Shown here piece after piece: positions 27,249-38,847 of a stretch of 64,000 nt of DNA. Both the position numbers and the translations under genes were made by a program. Origin of the DNA: Sandarakinorhabdus sp. (GTDB lineage Bacteria > Pseudomonadota > Alphaproteobacteria > Sphingomonadales > Sphingomonadaceae); assembly GCA_020692215.1 (NCBI GenBank), contig JAIMKW010000001.1, positions 1,028,442 through 1,092,441 on the forward strand. The letters are read 5' to 3'. Within the stretch, counting starts at the first letter, position 1. Every line of letters starts with the position of its first letter. The notes beneath the pieces were generated by a model. That model saw only the letters and a list, made by a program, of their open reading frames with translations. It had not been told where the DNA came from and did no database searches.

Positions 27249-28507
27249 GCGATATTGACGCGCCTGCGGCGATTCCTGCCGATGCTGTTGAAGGCCAGCT
27301 GATCGACCCGACGCTGGTGCAGGCCGGCACGCAGATCCAGAACTACATGATCAACTTCGGCCCGCAGCACCCGGCCGCCCATGGCGTTTTGCGCCTGGTG
27401 ATGGAACTGGACGGCGAACTGATCGAGCGCTGCGATCCCCATATCGGCCTGCTGCATCGCGGTACCGAAAAGCTTATCGAGTATAAGACATATCTTCAGG
27501 CGCTGCCCTACATGGACCGGCTGGATTATTGCAGCCCGATGGCCATGGAGCACAGCTATGTGCTGGCGATCGAGAAGCTTCTGGGGGTGGAGGTGCCGCG
27601 CCGGGCGCAGGTGATCCGCGTGCTGTGGGCGGAGATCATGCGGATTTCCAACCATATCCTCAACACCGGCGCGCATGCGATGGATGTCGGCGCGCTGACG
27701 CCCATCTTGTGGCTGTTTGCCGAGCGCGAGCGGCTGTACCAGTTTTCCGAGCGGGTTTCGGGCGCGCGCATGCACGCGGCCTATTTCCGCCCCGGTGGGG
27801 TGCATCAGGACATGCCGGCGGGCCTTGCCGAGGATATCCGCGCCTGGGCGAATGGATTCCCCAAGGTGCTGGATGAAGTGCAGGGGCTGGTGGCCGACAA
27901 CCGCATCTTCAAGCAGCGCAACGTGGATATCGGCGTGATTTCGGCGCAGGATGCGATTGCTTGGGGCTTTACAGGCCCGTGCCTGCGTGGATCGGGCATT
28001 GCATGGGATCTGCGCAAGAGCCAGCCCTACGAGATCTATGCCGATCTGGAATTCGATGTGCCCGTGGGCATGAACGGCGATTGCTATGATCGCTTCATGG
28101 TGCGGATGGAGGAAATGCGGCAATCGCTGCGCATCATCGAGCAGTGCCTGAACCGGTTGCAGCATATGGAGGGCGAGCCGATCGCCAGCCTCGATCGCAA
28201 GCTGGTGCCGCCTTCGCGCGGGGAAATGAAGCGCTCGATGGAAGCGCTGATCCACCATTTCAAGCTGTACACCGAAGGGTTCAAGGTGCCGCCCGGCGAA
28301 GTCTATGTGGCGACCGAAAGCCCCAAGGGGGAATTCGGCATCTATCTGGTGAGCGACGGGACGAACAAGCCCTATCGCTGCCACATCCGGGCGACCGGAA
28401 TGAGCCATCTGCAGGCAATGGATTATCTGTGCAAGGGCCATATGCTGGCGGACGCGCCGGCTGTTTTGGGGTCGCTGGATATCGTGTTCGGGGAGGTGGA
28501 CCGGTGA
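27245..28507 (+). CDS. nuoD: NADH-quinone oxidoreductase subunit D
   Basis: The 49-kDa-type subunit that forms the quinone pocket with NuoB. The 420-residue protein has [14 protein letters not shown] (quinone-site His), [22 protein letters not shown] and the C-terminal DIVFGEVDR. It carries an N-terminal extension of about 30 residues before the core. Coupled to nuoC and nuoE by overlaps. Confidence 0.97.
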   Translation: MSDIDAPAAIPADAVEGQLIDPTLVQAGTQIQNYMINFGPQHPAAHGVLRLVMELDGELIERCDPHIGLLHRGTEKLIEYKTYLQALPYMDRLDYCSPMAMEHSYVLAIEKLLGVEVPRRAQVIRVLWAEIMRISNHILNTGAHAMDVGALTPILWLFAERERLYQFSERVSGARMHAAYFRPGGVHQDMPAGLAEDIRAWANGFPKVLDEVQGLVADNRIFKQRNVDIGVISAQDAIAWGFTGPCLRGSGIAWDLRKSQPYEIYADLEFDVPVGMNGDCYDRFMVRMEEMRQSLRIIEQCLNRLQHMEGEPIASLDRKLVPPSRGEMKRSMEALIHHFKLYTEGFKVPPGEVYVATESPKGEFGIYLVSDGTNKPYRCHIRATGMSHLQAMDYLCKGHMLADAPAVLGSLDIVFGEVDR

Positions 28508-29145
28508 GTGTTCCCGCTGTGAGTGATTTCACGGATTTCCGCTGGACCGATGCCAACGCCCATGAGGCCGAGCGCATCATCGGCCGCTATCCCAAGGGGC
28601 GCGAAGCTTCTGCCATCATGCCGCTTTTGTGGCTTGCGCAGTATCAGGTGGGAGCCCAGACGGGCGTTGCCTGGCTGCCGTTGCCGGTGATCGAGTTTGT
28701 GGCGGCGAGCATCGGCATGCCGAAGATCCGCGCGCTTGAGGTTGCCACCTTCTATACCATGTACAACCTTCAGCCCGTGGGCCGGTTTCATGTGCAGGTG
28801 TGCGGCACCACGCCCTGCATGCTGCGCGGATCTGATGATGTGCTCAGGGCCTGTGCCGACAGGGGTTTGCGCAAGGGCCAGGTAACGAACGACGGCCTGT
28901 TCACCCTGACCGAGGTGGAGTGCCTGGGCACTTGTGCCAATGCGCCGATGGTGCAGATCAACGATGAGAATTACGAAGACCTGACCTACGAGAGCATGAC
29001 CGCCATCCTCGAAGACCTGATCGCCGGCCGGACGCCGAAGCCGGGCAGCCAGATTGGGCGCACTGCAAGCTGCCCCGAGGGTGGGCCGACAACGCTGAAA
29101 GAAATGGTCGATGCCAATCACGACTATCGTGGGGCGTGGTCATGA
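28504..29145 (+). CDS. nuoE: NADH-quinone oxidoreductase subunit E
   Basis: The 24-kDa-type subunit holding a 2Fe-2S cluster (N1a). Ligands are in [10 protein letters not shown] and [12 protein letters not shown] (213 residues). The GTG start overlaps the nuoD stop (GTGA). The C-terminus has a Pro/Gly-rich tail ending [10 protein letters not shown] small membrane ORF, not nuoF, follows directly with an ATGA overlap. Confidence 0.96.
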   Translation: MSVPAVSDFTDFRWTDANAHEAERIIGRYPKGREASAIMPLLWLAQYQVGAQTGVAWLPLPVIEFVAASIGMPKIRALEVATFYTMYNLQPVGRFHVQVCGTTPCMLRGSDDVLRACADRGLRKGQVTNDGLFTLTEVECLGTCANAPMVQINDENYEDLTYESMTAILEDLIAGRTPKPGSQIGRTASCPEGGPTTLKEMVDANHDYRGAWS

Positions 29146-29312
29146 CGAAACCGCAAACCAACGTTGTGCGCTTGCTCGCCGGTGTGTTCCTCGGATTGGC
29201 GATCTACCGGTTCCTGGCCGGGGAACCTTGGGTGGTGTGGGTTATCCTGAGCTTTCTGTTCGGCGGCCTTGGCCTTTTCCGTCGCAACCAGAATGGGGCA
29301 GGCGAGCAATGA
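29142..29312 (+). CDS. 56-aa membrane protein inserted between nuoE and nuoF
   Basis: A short frame that begins [20 protein letters not shown], has two hydrophobic segments (about residues 9-25 and 28-46, [15 protein letters not shown]) and ends in a polar tail. Its ATG overlaps the nuoE stop and its TGA overlaps the nuoF ATG (both ATGA), so it is almost certainly translated with the complex I genes. I do not recognise a named family. It could be an accessory or assembly factor of complex I in these bacteria; other alphaproteobacterial nuo operons also carry unassigned small ORFs. Confidence 0.8.
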   Translation: MTKPQTNVVRLLAGVFLGLAIYRFLAGEPWVVWVILSFLFGGLGLFRRNQNGAGEQ

Positions 29313-30619
29313 GCCTGGCCGACAAGGATCGCATCTTCACCAATCTCTATGGCTTCCAGCCGTGGGGGATCGACCATGCCATGAAACGTGGCGACTGGGC
29401 CGATACCAAGGCGCTGATGGCGCTTGGGCCAGAAGCGCTGATTCAGATCGTGAAGGACAGCGGGCTTCGCGGGCGCGGCGGGGCCGGATTCCCCACCGGC
29501 ATGAAGTGGAGCTTCATGCCCAAGGAACCCAAGGACGGCCGCCCCAGCTTCCTGGTGGTGAACGCCGACGAGAGCGAGCCGGGCAGCTGCAAGGACCGGG
29601 AGATCATCCGCCATGATCCGCACAAGCTGATCGAGGGCGCGCTGATTGCGGGCTATGCCATGCGGGCACGGGCTGCCTATATCTATATCCGCGGGGAATA
29701 TATCCGCGAGGCCGAGGTGCTCTTTGCCGCTGTGGAAGAGGCCTATGCGAAGGGTTTCATCGGCAAGAACGCCTGTGGATCGGGCTATGATTACGATGTA
29801 TTCGTCCACCGCGGTGCGGGGGCCTATATCTGCGGCGAAGAAACCGCGATGATCGAGAGCCTGGAGGGCAAGAAGGGCCAGCCGCGGCTGAAGCCGCCTT
29901 TCCCGGCAGGCGTCGGGCTCTATGGCTGCCCCACCACAGTGAACAATGTGGAATCCATTGCCGTTGTGCCCACCATCCTGCGCCGCGGCGCTGATTGGTT
30001 TGCCGGCTTCGGTCGGCCGAACAACCTGGGCACCAAGCTGTTCCAGATTTCGGGCCATGTGAACAGGCCCTGCGTGGTGGAAGAGGCGATGAGCATCCCC
30101 TTCCGCGAGCTGATCGACACGCATTGCGGCGGTATTCGCGGCGGGTGGGACAATCTGCTGGCTGTCATTCCCGGCGGATCGTCGGTGCCGCTGGTTCCCG
30201 CGCACGAGATTGCCGATGCGCCGATGGACTTTGATGGTTTGAAGGAGCTCAAATCCGGGCTGGGAACGGCGGCGGTCATCGTGATGGACAAATCCACCGA
30301 CATCGTTCGTGCGATTGCCCGCATCAGCTATTTCTACAAGCATGAAAGCTGCGGCCAGTGCACGCCGTGCCGCGAAGGCACCGGCTGGATGTGGCGTGTG
30401 ATGGAACGGCTGGTGACGGGCGAGGCCGAGCCGCGCGAGGTGGACCTGCTGCTGGAAGTGACGACGCAGATCGAAGGCCATACCATCTGCGCGCTGGGCG
30501 ACGCAGCAGCGTGGCCGATCCAGGGGCTGATCCGCCATTTCCGGCCGGAGATCGAAAAGCGCATTGCGCGGCGGCAGGGTTTTATTGCCGTGCCTGAAAT
30601 CGCACAGGCGGCGGAGTAA
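29309..30619 (+). CDS. nuoF: NADH-quinone oxidoreductase subunit F
   Basis: NADH- and FMN-binding subunit (436 residues). NADH/FMN loops [16 protein letters not shown] and [14 protein letters not shown] are present, with the 4Fe-4S (N3) ligands in [14 protein letters not shown] and HTICALGDA. The start is fixed by the overlap with the 56-aa ORF. nuoG follows after 3 bp. Confidence 0.98.
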   Translation: MSLADKDRIFTNLYGFQPWGIDHAMKRGDWADTKALMALGPEALIQIVKDSGLRGRGGAGFPTGMKWSFMPKEPKDGRPSFLVVNADESEPGSCKDREIIRHDPHKLIEGALIAGYAMRARAAYIYIRGEYIREAEVLFAAVEEAYAKGFIGKNACGSGYDYDVFVHRGAGAYICGEETAMIESLEGKKGQPRLKPPFPAGVGLYGCPTTVNNVESIAVVPTILRRGADWFAGFGRPNNLGTKLFQISGHVNRPCVVEEAMSIPFRELIDTHCGGIRGGWDNLLAVIPGGSSVPLVPAHEIADAPMDFDGLKELKSGLGTAAVIVMDKSTDIVRAIARISYFYKHESCGQCTPCREGTGWMWRVMERLVTGEAEPREVDLLLEVTTQIEGHTICALGDAAAWPIQGLIRHFRPEIEKRIARRQGFIAVPEIAQAAE

Positions 30620-30622
30620 CCC

Positions 30623-32635
30623 ATGCCCAAGCTTACAGTCGACGGGATTGAAGTGGAGGTGCCTGCCGGCGCCACGGTGATGCAGGCCTGCGAGGCTGCG
30701 GGGAAGGAAATCCCGCGCTTCTGCTACCATGAACGGCTGTCGATTGCCGGAAACTGCCGCATGTGCCTCGTGGAGGTTTCGCCCGGCCCGCCCAAGCCGC
30801 AAGCAAGCTGCGCGCTGCCCGCCGCCGAGGGGCAGGTGATCCTCACTGAAAGCACCAAGGTGAAGAAGGCGCGCGAGGGGGTGATGGAGTTCCTGCTCAT
30901 CAACCACCCGCTGGATTGCCCCATCTGCGACCAGGGCGGGGAATGTGATCTTCAGGATCAGGCCATGGCCTATGGCAAGGGCTTCAGCCGGTTCGACGAG
31001 AACAAGCGCGCCGTGACCGAAAAGCATATGGGGCCGCTTATCAAGACGGTGATGACGCGCTGCATCCACTGCACGCGCTGCGTTCGCTTTTCAGAGGAAG
31101 TGGCGGGCGTCGAGGAAATCGGTGCGCTCTATCGTGGCGAGAACATGCAGATCACCAGCTATCTGGAAAAGGCAGTTTCGTCGGAACTTTCGGGCAATGT
31201 GATCGACTTGTGCCCTGTGGGTGCGCTTACAGCCAAGCCGACCGCCTTCAATGCGCGGCCTTGGGAGCTGAAGCGGACAGACGGCATCGATGTGATGGAT
31301 GCAGTGGGCTCCAACATCGTGGTGGGTTCGCGATCGGGCGCTGTTGTGCGCGTGACACCGCGGCTTGATGACGATGTGAACGAAGAGTGGATTGCCGATA
31401 CGGCCCGCTTTGGCGCAGACGGCCTGAAGGAGCGGCGCCTGGACCGCGCGTGGATCCGGCAGGGTGGCAAGATGGCCCCGGCAACCTGGGGCCAGGCCTT
31501 TTTTGCCATCAAGGCCGCTCTCGAAGGTATTTCCGGAGACAAGGTGGCCGCGCTCGCTGGAAATCTTTCCGCCATCGAGGAACTGGTTGCTGCAAAAGAC
31601 CTGCTGACGGGGCTTGGATCCACACGGGCCGAATGCCGCACCGATGGCGCGGCCTATGCGGGGCCCGCTGCGCACTGGCGCATGAACAGCACGCTTTCCG
31701 GCCTGGAAACGGCGGATGTGATCCTGATTGCAGGCGCTGATCCGCGGCTCGATGCGCCGCTTCTGAACAGCCGGATCCGCAAGGCCGTGCGGCGTAATGG
31801 GGCCACCGTGTTCCGCATCGGCGGCGGCACCGATCCCTCTTATCCGCTGACCGAGCTTGGCGACGACATTGGCCTGCTGGCAAAGCTGCCCGGCGCCGCG
31901 ATGGAGCGGCTGACGGCAGCGCAGCGCCCGGCGCTTCTGCTGGGCAGCCGCAATGCTTCGGCAGAGGTGCTGGCGGCGGCGCATGCCCTGGCGCCGCATC
32001 TGCTAAAAGATGGCTGGAACGGTTTCAACATCCTGCACGATAGCGCGTCGCGGGTTGGCGCCATGACCGTGGGCTGGGAAGGCGAGGGCATGGCGTCGCT
32101 TGCCGCGAACCCGCCCGCGCTTCTGTTCTTGCTTGGTGTGGACGAGGTGGATGTTTCGCCTTTTGCGCAGAGCCTGAAAATCTACATCGGCTCGCATGGC
32201 GATGCCGGAGCGGCTGCTGCAGACATCATCCTGCCTGGTGCCGCCTGGGCGGAAAAGCCGGGCACCTACATGAACATGGAAGGGCGCGTGCAGCGCAGCC
32301 TTCGGGCCATCTTCCCGCCGGGTGATGCGCGTGAAGACTGGACCATCTTCCGTGCGCTCGCCGATGTGCTGGGCGTGAAACTGCCCTATGACAGCATCGA
32401 TCAGCTTCGTGCGCGGATCGCGGCGGAGTGGCCGGAGCTTGGCGCCGAGGGCCTGACGCCAGCGCCATGGAAGGCGGCGAAGCTGAAGGCGGCCGCACCT
32501 TCGGGCCCCGCCCGCCAGCGCGCCACCGACTTCTACAGCTCCAACCCGATCCTGCGCGCCAGCCCGACCATGCGGATCTGCGTGTCCGAGATCCTCGAGG
32601 GTCGGGCTCCGGGTCTTCTGGAGGCTGCAGAATGA
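30623..32635 (+). CDS. nuoG: NADH-quinone oxidoreductase subunit G
   Basis: The 75-kDa-type subunit (670 residues) carrying a 2Fe-2S and two 4Fe-4S clusters. N-terminal cluster motifs [35 protein letters not shown] and [10 protein letters not shown] are all intact, followed by a molybdopterin-oxidoreductase-like domain without cofactor residues. Its stop overlaps nuoH (ATGA). Confidence 0.97.
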   Translation: MPKLTVDGIEVEVPAGATVMQACEAAGKEIPRFCYHERLSIAGNCRMCLVEVSPGPPKPQASCALPAAEGQVILTESTKVKKAREGVMEFLLINHPLDCPICDQGGECDLQDQAMAYGKGFSRFDENKRAVTEKHMGPLIKTVMTRCIHCTRCVRFSEEVAGVEEIGALYRGENMQITSYLEKAVSSELSGNVIDLCPVGALTAKPTAFNARPWELKRTDGIDVMDAVGSNIVVGSRSGAVVRVTPRLDDDVNEEWIADTARFGADGLKERRLDRAWIRQGGKMAPATWGQAFFAIKAALEGISGDKVAALAGNLSAIEELVAAKDLLTGLGSTRAECRTDGAAYAGPAAHWRMNSTLSGLETADVILIAGADPRLDAPLLNSRIRKAVRRNGATVFRIGGGTDPSYPLTELGDDIGLLAKLPGAAMERLTAAQRPALLLGSRNASAEVLAAAHALAPHLLKDGWNGFNILHDSASRVGAMTVGWEGEGMASLAANPPALLFLLGVDEVDVSPFAQSLKIYIGSHGDAGAAAADIILPGAAWAEKPGTYMNMEGRVQRSLRAIFPPGDAREDWTIFRALADVLGVKLPYDSIDQLRARIAAEWPELGAEGLTPAPWKAAKLKAAAPSGPARQRATDFYSSNPILRASPTMRICVSEILEGRAPGLLEAAE

Positions 32636-33717
32636 CCGAATTCTTCCAGACCTATCTTGGCGAAGGCTTCGGCTGGTTCGTCGCCCACATCATCCTCATC
32701 CTGCTGATCGCCTTGCCGGTCATGCTGATCATGGCGCTTTCCACCTGGATGGACCGCAAGGTGTGGGCTGCAATGCAGATGCGCCGTGGGCCCAATGTGG
32801 TTGGTCCGATCGGCATATTGCAGCCGTTTGCAGATGGCCTGAAGCTGTTTTTGAAGGAAACCATCGTGCCTTCGGGTGCGAACAAGGGGGTGTTCTTCAT
32901 CGCGCCGATGATCACCTTCGTGCTGGCGCTGGTGGCATGGGCGGTGATCCCGTTCGATGCGGGCTGGGTGCTGGCCGATATCAATGTGGGCCTGCTGTTC
33001 ATTTTCGCGGTTTCGTCGCTGGGTGTTTACGGGATCGTGATGTCGGGCTGGGCGTCCAACTCGAAATATCCGTTCCTTGGCGGCCTCAGGTCTGCCGCGC
33101 AGATGGTGAGCTACGAGGTCTCGATCGGCTTCGTGATCATCACGGTTGTGCTCTATGCGTCCAGCTTCAACCTCACCGATATCGTGGAAAGCCAGCGCGG
33201 CAATATGTTCGGGGTGCTGAACGGCAACCTGTTCAACCCGTTGCTGTTTCCCATGGCGATCGTGTTCCTGATATCGGCGCTCGCCGAAACCAACCGCCCG
33301 CCGTTCGATCTTCCCGAAGCCGAGGCCGAGCTGGTTGCGGGCTATCAGGTGGAATATTCCAGCATGACCTTCGCCCTGTTCTTCCTGGGCGAATATATGA
33401 ACATCCTGCTGATGTGCGCGCTTGCCAGCATCCTGTTCCTGGGTGGCTATCTGCCGCCCTTCAACTGGGAACCGCTGTATATGGTGCCCGGCATCATCTG
33501 GCTGTTCCTGAAGGTTGTTTTCATGTTCTTCGTTTTTGCCTGGGTGAAGGCGACGGTGCCACGATACCGCTACGATCAGTTGATGCGGCTGGGCTGGAAG
33601 GTGTTCCTGCCGCTCAGCCTGTTCTGGGTGGTGCTGGTTTCGGGCTGGCTGGTGTTCACAGGCCATTATGCAGCCCCGGTGGCTGCGCCATCGACGGTTG
33701 AAGGAAGTGGCGCATGA
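32632..33717 (+). CDS. nuoH: NADH-quinone oxidoreductase subunit H
   Basis: Membrane subunit (361 residues, about eight to nine helices) next to the quinone channel. Blocks [20 protein letters not shown], the loop [20 protein letters not shown] and the C-terminal [13 protein letters not shown] are conserved. The start is set by the nuoG overlap; the open frame extends further upstream without similarity. Confidence 0.97.
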   Translation: MTEFFQTYLGEGFGWFVAHIILILLIALPVMLIMALSTWMDRKVWAAMQMRRGPNVVGPIGILQPFADGLKLFLKETIVPSGANKGVFFIAPMITFVLALVAWAVIPFDAGWVLADINVGLLFIFAVSSLGVYGIVMSGWASNSKYPFLGGLRSAAQMVSYEVSIGFVIITVVLYASSFNLTDIVESQRGNMFGVLNGNLFNPLLFPMAIVFLISALAETNRPPFDLPEAEAELVAGYQVEYSSMTFALFFLGEYMNILLMCALASILFLGGYLPPFNWEPLYMVPGIIWLFLKVVFMFFVFAWVKATVPRYRYDQLMRLGWKVFLPLSLFWVVLVSGWLVFTGHYAAPVAAPSTVEGSGA

Positions 33718-34199
33718 GCGTGATGCAGGCCGCCAAGTCCATGCTGCTGCTGGAGTTCATCCGCGCGCATGTGCTGACGTTCAAATATATGTTCCGCCCC
33801 AAAAGCACGGTGAACTATCCCTATGAAAAGGGGCCGATCTCCCCGCGATTCCGGGGTGAACATGCGCTGCGCCGCTACCCCAACGGCGAGGAGCGCTGCA
33901 TTGCCTGCAAGCTGTGCGAGGCCGTCTGCCCGGCACAGGCGATCACCATCGAGGCCGAGCCTCGCGCCGATGGTTCGCGGCGCACCACACGCTATGATAT
34001 CGACATGACGAAGTGCATCTATTGCGGCCTGTGCCAGGAGGCCTGCCCGGTGGATGCCATCGTGGAAGGGCCGAACTTCGAATTCGCCACCGAAACCCGG
34101 GAAGAGTTGATGTACGACAAGGACAAATTGCTCGCCAACGGGGAGCGGTGGGAGCGCGCGATCGCCTCCAACCTTGCCGCCGACGCGCCCTACCGCTAG
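33714..34199 (+). CDS. nuoI: NADH-quinone oxidoreductase subunit I
   Basis: Ferredoxin-like subunit (161 residues) with two 4Fe-4S clusters (N6a/N6b): [16 protein letters not shown] and [16 protein letters not shown]. The [17 protein letters not shown] block before the first cluster is typical. ATGA overlap with nuoH; 47 bp to the nuoJ start. Confidence 0.97.
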   Translation: MSVMQAAKSMLLLEFIRAHVLTFKYMFRPKSTVNYPYEKGPISPRFRGEHALRRYPNGEERCIACKLCEAVCPAQAITIEAEPRADGSRRTTRYDIDMTKCIYCGLCQEACPVDAIVEGPNFEFATETREELMYDKDKLLANGERWERAIASNLAADAPYR

Positions 34200-34246
34200 G
34201 GCACGCCACACATCATGATTCATTTCGTTCGGGGCCGCATTTTCCG

Positions 34247-34903
34247 GTGATCCAGGCCATTGTCTTCTATCTCTTCGCGTCGGTCGTCGTGGCCTCGGCG
34301 CTGATGGTGATTCTTGCACGCAACCCCGTGCATTCGGTGCTGTGGCTCATCCTCGCCTTTTTCAACGCGGCCGGGCTGTTCCTGGTGATCGGGGCCGAGT
34401 TCATCGCGATGATCCTGGTGATTGTCTATGTTGGTGCGGTTGCCGTGCTGTTCCTGTTCGTGGTGATGATGCTCGACGTGGATTTCACGGCGATGCGATC
34501 CGGCTTCACGCGCTATCTGCCGTTCGGGCTGCTGCTGGGCCTGGTTCTGGCGGTCGAGCTGGTGACAGTGGGTTTCTTCTGGCAATTCGGCGATCTGGCC
34601 GTTCAGGCGCGGGCTGCGCCTGCGCCGGGCCCCACCCTCTCCAACACACAGGCGATCGGCACGATCCTCTACACGGACTATATCTTCGTCTTCCAGATGG
34701 CAGGCATGATCCTGCTGACAGCGATGGTTGGCGCCATCGTGCTGACGCTCAGGCACCGCCCAGGGGTGAAGCGCCAGTCAGTCGCGGCGCAGAATGCACG
34801 GACCCCGGCCAATGCGGTTTCGATGAAGAAGCCCGCTGTGGGGGTCGGCGTGGACACCGGCGCTGGTGTTCAGCGTGTTCCGGATGAAGGGGGTGTCCGG
34901 TGA
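34247..34903 (+). CDS. nuoJ: NADH-quinone oxidoreductase subunit J
   Basis: Membrane subunit of 218 residues with five helices; the pi-bulge helix segment [19 protein letters not shown] is clear. It starts from a GTG (VIQAIVFY) without a strong ribosome site. A long polar C-terminal tail (about residues 170-218) is family-typical for alphaproteobacteria. GTGA overlap with nuoK. Confidence 0.93.
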   Translation: MIQAIVFYLFASVVVASALMVILARNPVHSVLWLILAFFNAAGLFLVIGAEFIAMILVIVYVGAVAVLFLFVVMMLDVDFTAMRSGFTRYLPFGLLLGLVLAVELVTVGFFWQFGDLAVQARAAPAPGPTLSNTQAIGTILYTDYIFVFQMAGMILLTAMVGAIVLTLRHRPGVKRQSVAAQNARTPANAVSMKKPAVGVGVDTGAGVQRVPDEGGVR

Positions 34904-35208
34904 TCATCGGCATCGGCCATTATCTTGCTGTTGGCGCTATACTGTTCACCCTGGGCGTGTTGGGTATCTTCATCAACCGAAAGAACATCATCGTCATATT
35001 GATGTCGGTTGAGCTGATCCTGCTGGCGGTGAACATCAATTTCGTTGCCTTCTCGATCTTCCTTGGCGACATGGTGGGCCAGATTTTCGCAATGTTCGTG
35101 CTGACTGTCGCTGCTGGAGAGGCCGCTATCGGCCTTGCCATCCTTGTCATCTATTTCCGGAACCGGGGGACCATCGCTGTCGATGATGTCCGCCAGATGC
35201 GCGGCTGA
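34900..35208 (+). CDS. nuoK: NADH-quinone oxidoreductase subunit K
   Basis: A 102-residue, three-helix antiporter-like subunit. The conserved Glu residues in [17 protein letters not shown] and [11 protein letters not shown] needed for proton transfer are present. GTG start overlapping nuoJ. Confidence 0.96.
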   Translation: MIIGIGHYLAVGAILFTLGVLGIFINRKNIIVILMSVELILLAVNINFVAFSIFLGDMVGQIFAMFVLTVAAGEAAIGLAILVIYFRNRGTIAVDDVRQMRG

Positions 35209-35227
35209 CCGCAGAGATGGTAAACGC

Positions 35228-37240
35228 ATGATCCAGGCCATCGTCTTCCTGCCGTTGCTGGCGTTCCTTGTTGCGGGAATCGGCAACCGCGCTATCGGCA
35301 ATGTGGCGGCCAAATCCGTCACCACGGGCGCGCTGTTCATTTCGGCAGTGCTCAGCTGGGTGGTGTTCCTTGGCCTGATCGGCGGCGCGCCGGCGCGCGA
35401 TGTGCTGATAGCAGAATGGTTCAGCAGCGGCGACCTGGCCGTGAACTGGAGCCTGAAGGTGGACATGCTGACGGGCGTGATGCTTGTCGTCGTCACTTCG
35501 GTGTCCGCGCTCGTCCACCTCTACAGCTGGGGCTATATGGACGAAGACCCCGACCAGCCGCGCTTCTTCGCCTATCTGTCGCTGTTCACCTTTGCGATGC
35601 TGATGCTGGTGACGGCGGACAATCTTGTCCAGATGTTCTTCGGTTGGGAGGGCGTCGGCCTTGCGAGCTATTTGCTGATCGGCTTCTGGTACAAGAAGCC
35701 GAGCGCTTGGGCGGCCGCCATCAAGGCCTTCGTTGTAAACCGCGTTGGCGATTTCGGCTTCATGCTGGGTATCTTCGGCCTGTTCATGCTGTTCGGCACC
35801 GTTGATCTGGATGCGATCCTTGCCGGCGTTCCGGCGGCAGAAGGGGCGACATTCACCTTTCTTGGCACGTCGGTCGATGCGATCACCTGCCTTGCCCTGT
35901 TGCTGTTCGTTGGCGCGATGGGGAAATCGGCGCAGGTGCCGCTGCACACCTGGCTTCCCGATGCCATGGAGGGCCCGACACCTGTTTCCGCGCTGATCCA
36001 CGCCGCCACGATGGTGACGGCGGGTGTGTTCCTTGTGTGCCGGATGTCGCCGCTGTTTGAAGCCTCTGTGACGGCATCCACGGTTGTCACTTATGTCGGC
36101 GCGCTTACGGCGGTGTTCGCGGCGACTGTCGCGACGACACAGACCGATATCAAGAGGGTGATCGCCTATTCGACCTGCTCGCAGCTGGGCTATATGTTCT
36201 TTGCGGCTGGCGTCGGGGCTTATGGCGCGGCGATGTTTCACCTGTTTACCCATGCCTTCTTCAAGGCGTTGCTGTTCCTGTGTGCTGGAAGCGTGATCCA
36301 CGCGATGCACCACGAGCAGGACATGCGTTTCTATGGCGGCCTCAGGAAGGCCATACCGCTCACCTTTGCCGCCATGGTGATCGGGACGATTGCAATCACC
36401 GGGCTCAACTATACGTCTGGCTATTTTTCGAAGGATGCGGTGCTGTTTGCGGCATGGGAGCAGGGCTCCGAAGCCGGACGCACAGCCTTCTTTGCCGGGA
36501 TTTTTGCTGCAACGCTGACCAGTTTCTACAGCTGGCGGCTGATCTTCCTGACATTCTTCCAGCAGCCTCGCTGGGCGCAATCCGACCACATACAGCATGC
36601 GTTGCACGATGCGTATGGGGCTGATGATCACCATGGCGCGGCGCACCAGGCCCACGCCCATGGCGAAAAGCCGGATGGCACCGGCGGCTATCACCCGCAC
36701 GAGAGCCCTGTTTCCATGCTGCTGCCGCTTGTGATCCTCAGCATTGGTGCCTTGTTCGCAGGCGCCATCTTCAACGATCTGTTTGTTGGCGGCGAAACGG
36801 CGTTCTGGGCAGGGACCATCGTGCACGACGCAGCCTTCTTCGAAAGCCTGCACCACGTGCCCGCGTTGGTGCACTGGGCCCCCGCCATCGTTATGGTGAT
36901 CGGCCTTGTTACGGCCTGGCTTGTCTATATCCGCAACCCCGGCTCATCCGATCGGTTCAAGGCGCAGTTCCACCACCTGCACGCTTTCCTGATCAACAAA
37001 TGGTATTTCGACGAGCTGTATCACCTGATCTTTGTGCGGCCCGCCATGTGGTTCGGAACCCTGTTCTGGAAGCGTGGCGACCAGGGCGCAATCGACCGGT
37101 TCGGCCCTGATGGCATGTCGGCAGTCGTCGCTGGCGGTTCGGTTGTTGCGCGCCGCTTCCAGTCCGGACTCGTTTATTCCTATGCGCTTGTGATGCTGTT
37201 GGGCGTCGCTGTCTTCATTACATGGTTCATGGTCCGATGA
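35228..37240 (+). CDS. nuoL: NADH-quinone oxidoreductase subunit L
   Basis: Distal proton-pumping subunit (670 residues). Antiporter core motifs [39 protein letters not shown] and [16 protein letters not shown] are intact, with a His-rich loop near residue 455-495 and the long lateral helix at the C-terminus. The start MIQAIVF lies 19 bp after nuoK; the frame extends upstream without similarity. Confidence 0.97.
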   Translation: MIQAIVFLPLLAFLVAGIGNRAIGNVAAKSVTTGALFISAVLSWVVFLGLIGGAPARDVLIAEWFSSGDLAVNWSLKVDMLTGVMLVVVTSVSALVHLYSWGYMDEDPDQPRFFAYLSLFTFAMLMLVTADNLVQMFFGWEGVGLASYLLIGFWYKKPSAWAAAIKAFVVNRVGDFGFMLGIFGLFMLFGTVDLDAILAGVPAAEGATFTFLGTSVDAITCLALLLFVGAMGKSAQVPLHTWLPDAMEGPTPVSALIHAATMVTAGVFLVCRMSPLFEASVTASTVVTYVGALTAVFAATVATTQTDIKRVIAYSTCSQLGYMFFAAGVGAYGAAMFHLFTHAFFKALLFLCAGSVIHAMHHEQDMRFYGGLRKAIPLTFAAMVIGTIAITGLNYTSGYFSKDAVLFAAWEQGSEAGRTAFFAGIFAATLTSFYSWRLIFLTFFQQPRWAQSDHIQHALHDAYGADDHHGAAHQAHAHGEKPDGTGGYHPHESPVSMLLPLVILSIGALFAGAIFNDLFVGGETAFWAGTIVHDAAFFESLHHVPALVHWAPAIVMVIGLVTAWLVYIRNPGSSDRFKAQFHHLHAFLINKWYFDELYHLIFVRPAMWFGTLFWKRGDQGAIDRFGPDGMSAVVAGGSVVARRFQSGLVYSYALVMLLGVAVFITWFMVR

Positions 37241-37305
37241 GCTGGCGCATGGCCGATCGGTTTTCAGCAGGCGCCGCTCCGCGCGCCGGGTTCATGGTGC
37301 GCTAG

Positions 37306-38847
37306 ATGCTTTCGGCAATGATCCTCCTGCCGCTGGCGCTTGCCATGCTTGTGCTGTTTCTTCCCGGCGACGAGGCAGCGCGTGCGCGTCTGGCCCGGCT
37401 GATCGGCTTGGGCACCACGCTTGTGCTGTTCGTTATGGCCCTGGTGCTGTGGTCGCGGTTCGACAACGCCACCGCGGCTTTCCAGTTTGCCGAGCGGGCC
37501 GAGATCTTCGGCGGGCTTTTCAGCTGGCATCTCGGGATCGACGGCATCAGCCTTGTCCTGATCCTGTTGACGGTATTCCTGATGCCGCTGTGCATCCTGG
37601 CCGGTTGGGACAGCGTGAAGACCCGCATCCCCGAATATATTGCAGCCTTCCTGATCATGGAATCGCTGATGATCGGCGTGTTCGGCGCGCTCGATATCTT
37701 CCTTTTCTATATCTTCTTCGAGGCCGGACTTATCCCGATGTATCTCATCATCGGCATATGGGGCGGCAAGCGGCGGATCTACGCCAGCTACAAATTCTTC
37801 CTCTATACCCTTCTCGGATCGGTTCTGATGCTGCTCGCCATGCTTTGGATGGTGATGGAAGCCGGTACAACCGATATTCCGGCGCTGATGGCGCATGATT
37901 TCCCGGTCAGGGCGCAGACATGGCTGTGGCTGGCCTTCTTTGCGAGCTTTGCGGTGAAGATGCCCATGTGGCCGGTGCACACATGGCTGCCTGATGCCCA
38001 TGTCGAGGCGCCGACGGCGGGTTCGATGATTCTCGCCGGCGTGATGTTAAAAATGGGCGGCTACGGCTTCATCCGCTTCTCGCTGCCGATGTTCCCCGAA
38101 GCGTCCGTGCAGCTGATGTGGATCGTGTTTGCGCTGTCGATGATTGCGGTCGTCTATACGTCGCTCGTCGCGCTGGTGCAGCAGGATATGAAGAAGCTCA
38201 TAGCCTATTCGTCCATTGCGCACATGGCGTTCGTGACAGCGGGCATGTTCGCCTTCAACACGCAGGGGCTGGAGGGCGCGGTTGTTGTCATGCTCTCGCA
38301 TGGGGTGGTGTCGGCCGCGCTGTTCTTCTGTGTCGGGGTCATCTACGATCGGCTCCACACGCGAGATATCGACCGCTATGGCGGGGTGACGACGAACATG
38401 CCGCGCTATGCCCTGTTCTTCATGCTGTTCACCATGGCATCCATCGCGCTTCCGGGCACTTCGGGATTTGTGGGGGAATTTCTGGCGCTCACCGGCATCT
38501 TCATGGCCGAAACATGGGTTGCGTTCGTGATGGCGACGGGTGTTGTCCTTGGCGCGAGCTACATGCTGTGGCTGTTTGCCCGCGTGATGTTTGGCGCCCA
38601 GAAGAATGCCGATGCCGCGGCCATGCCGGATCTGAAGCGCCGTGAATGGGCGATCATGGTGCCGCTTGCGCTCGTTGCCCTGTGGATGGGCGTTTACCCC
38701 AAGCCCTTCCTTGATCCTGTCCGAGCGCCGGTTGCCAGCCTGATGGCGCGGCTTGACCGTGCCGATGCGCCGCAAACCCCGCACACGCCGTTGAAGGCTG
38801 CATCGCCGGTGCTGCTGGCGTCTGTTTCCGAAGGACTCCGGCCGTGA
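37306..38847 (+). CDS. nuoM: NADH-quinone oxidoreductase subunit M
   Basis: Antiporter-like proton-pumping subunit (513 residues, about 14 helices) with FFEAGLIPMYLIIGIWGG, WPVHTWLPDAHVEAPTAGS and KKLIAYSSIAHMAF. It lies 65 bp after nuoL; the spacer contains a second copy of a TTCATGGTNCG string that also ends nuoL. GTGA overlap with nuoN. Confidence 0.97.
   Translation: MLSAMILLPLALAMLVLFLPGDEAARARLARLIGLGTTLVLFVMALVLWSRFDNATAAFQFAERAEIFGGLFSWHLGIDGISLVLILLTVFLMPLCILAGWDSVKTRIPEYIAAFLIMESLMIGVFGALDIFLFYIFFEAGLIPMYLIIGIWGGKRRIYASYKFFLYTLLGSVLMLLAMLWMVMEAGTTDIPALMAHDFPVRAQTWLWLAFFASFAVKMPMWPVHTWLPDAHVEAPTAGSMILAGVMLKMGGYGFIRFSLPMFPEASVQLMWIVFALSMIAVVYTSLVALVQQDMKKLIAYSSIAHMAFVTAGMFAFNTQGLEGAVVVMLSHGVVSAALFFCVGVIYDRLHTRDIDRYGGVTTNMPRYALFFMLFTMASIALPGTSGFVGEFLALTGIFMAETWVAFVMATGVVLGASYMLWLFARVMFGAQKNADAAAMPDLKRREWAIMVPLALVALWMGVYPKPFLDPVRAPVASLMARLDRADAPQTPHTPLKAASPVLLASVSEGLRP

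Noticed and set aside
29204..31069. Very long open frame on the minus strand across nuoF
   Set aside because: Antisense shadow of GC-rich nuoF/nuoG codons; low-complexity His/Arg/Ala composition and no domain, while nuoF and nuoG are certain on the other strand.
35147..36874. Long minus-strand frame across nuoL
   Set aside because: Shadow of nuoL with Arg/Gln/His-rich nonsense composition and no domain.
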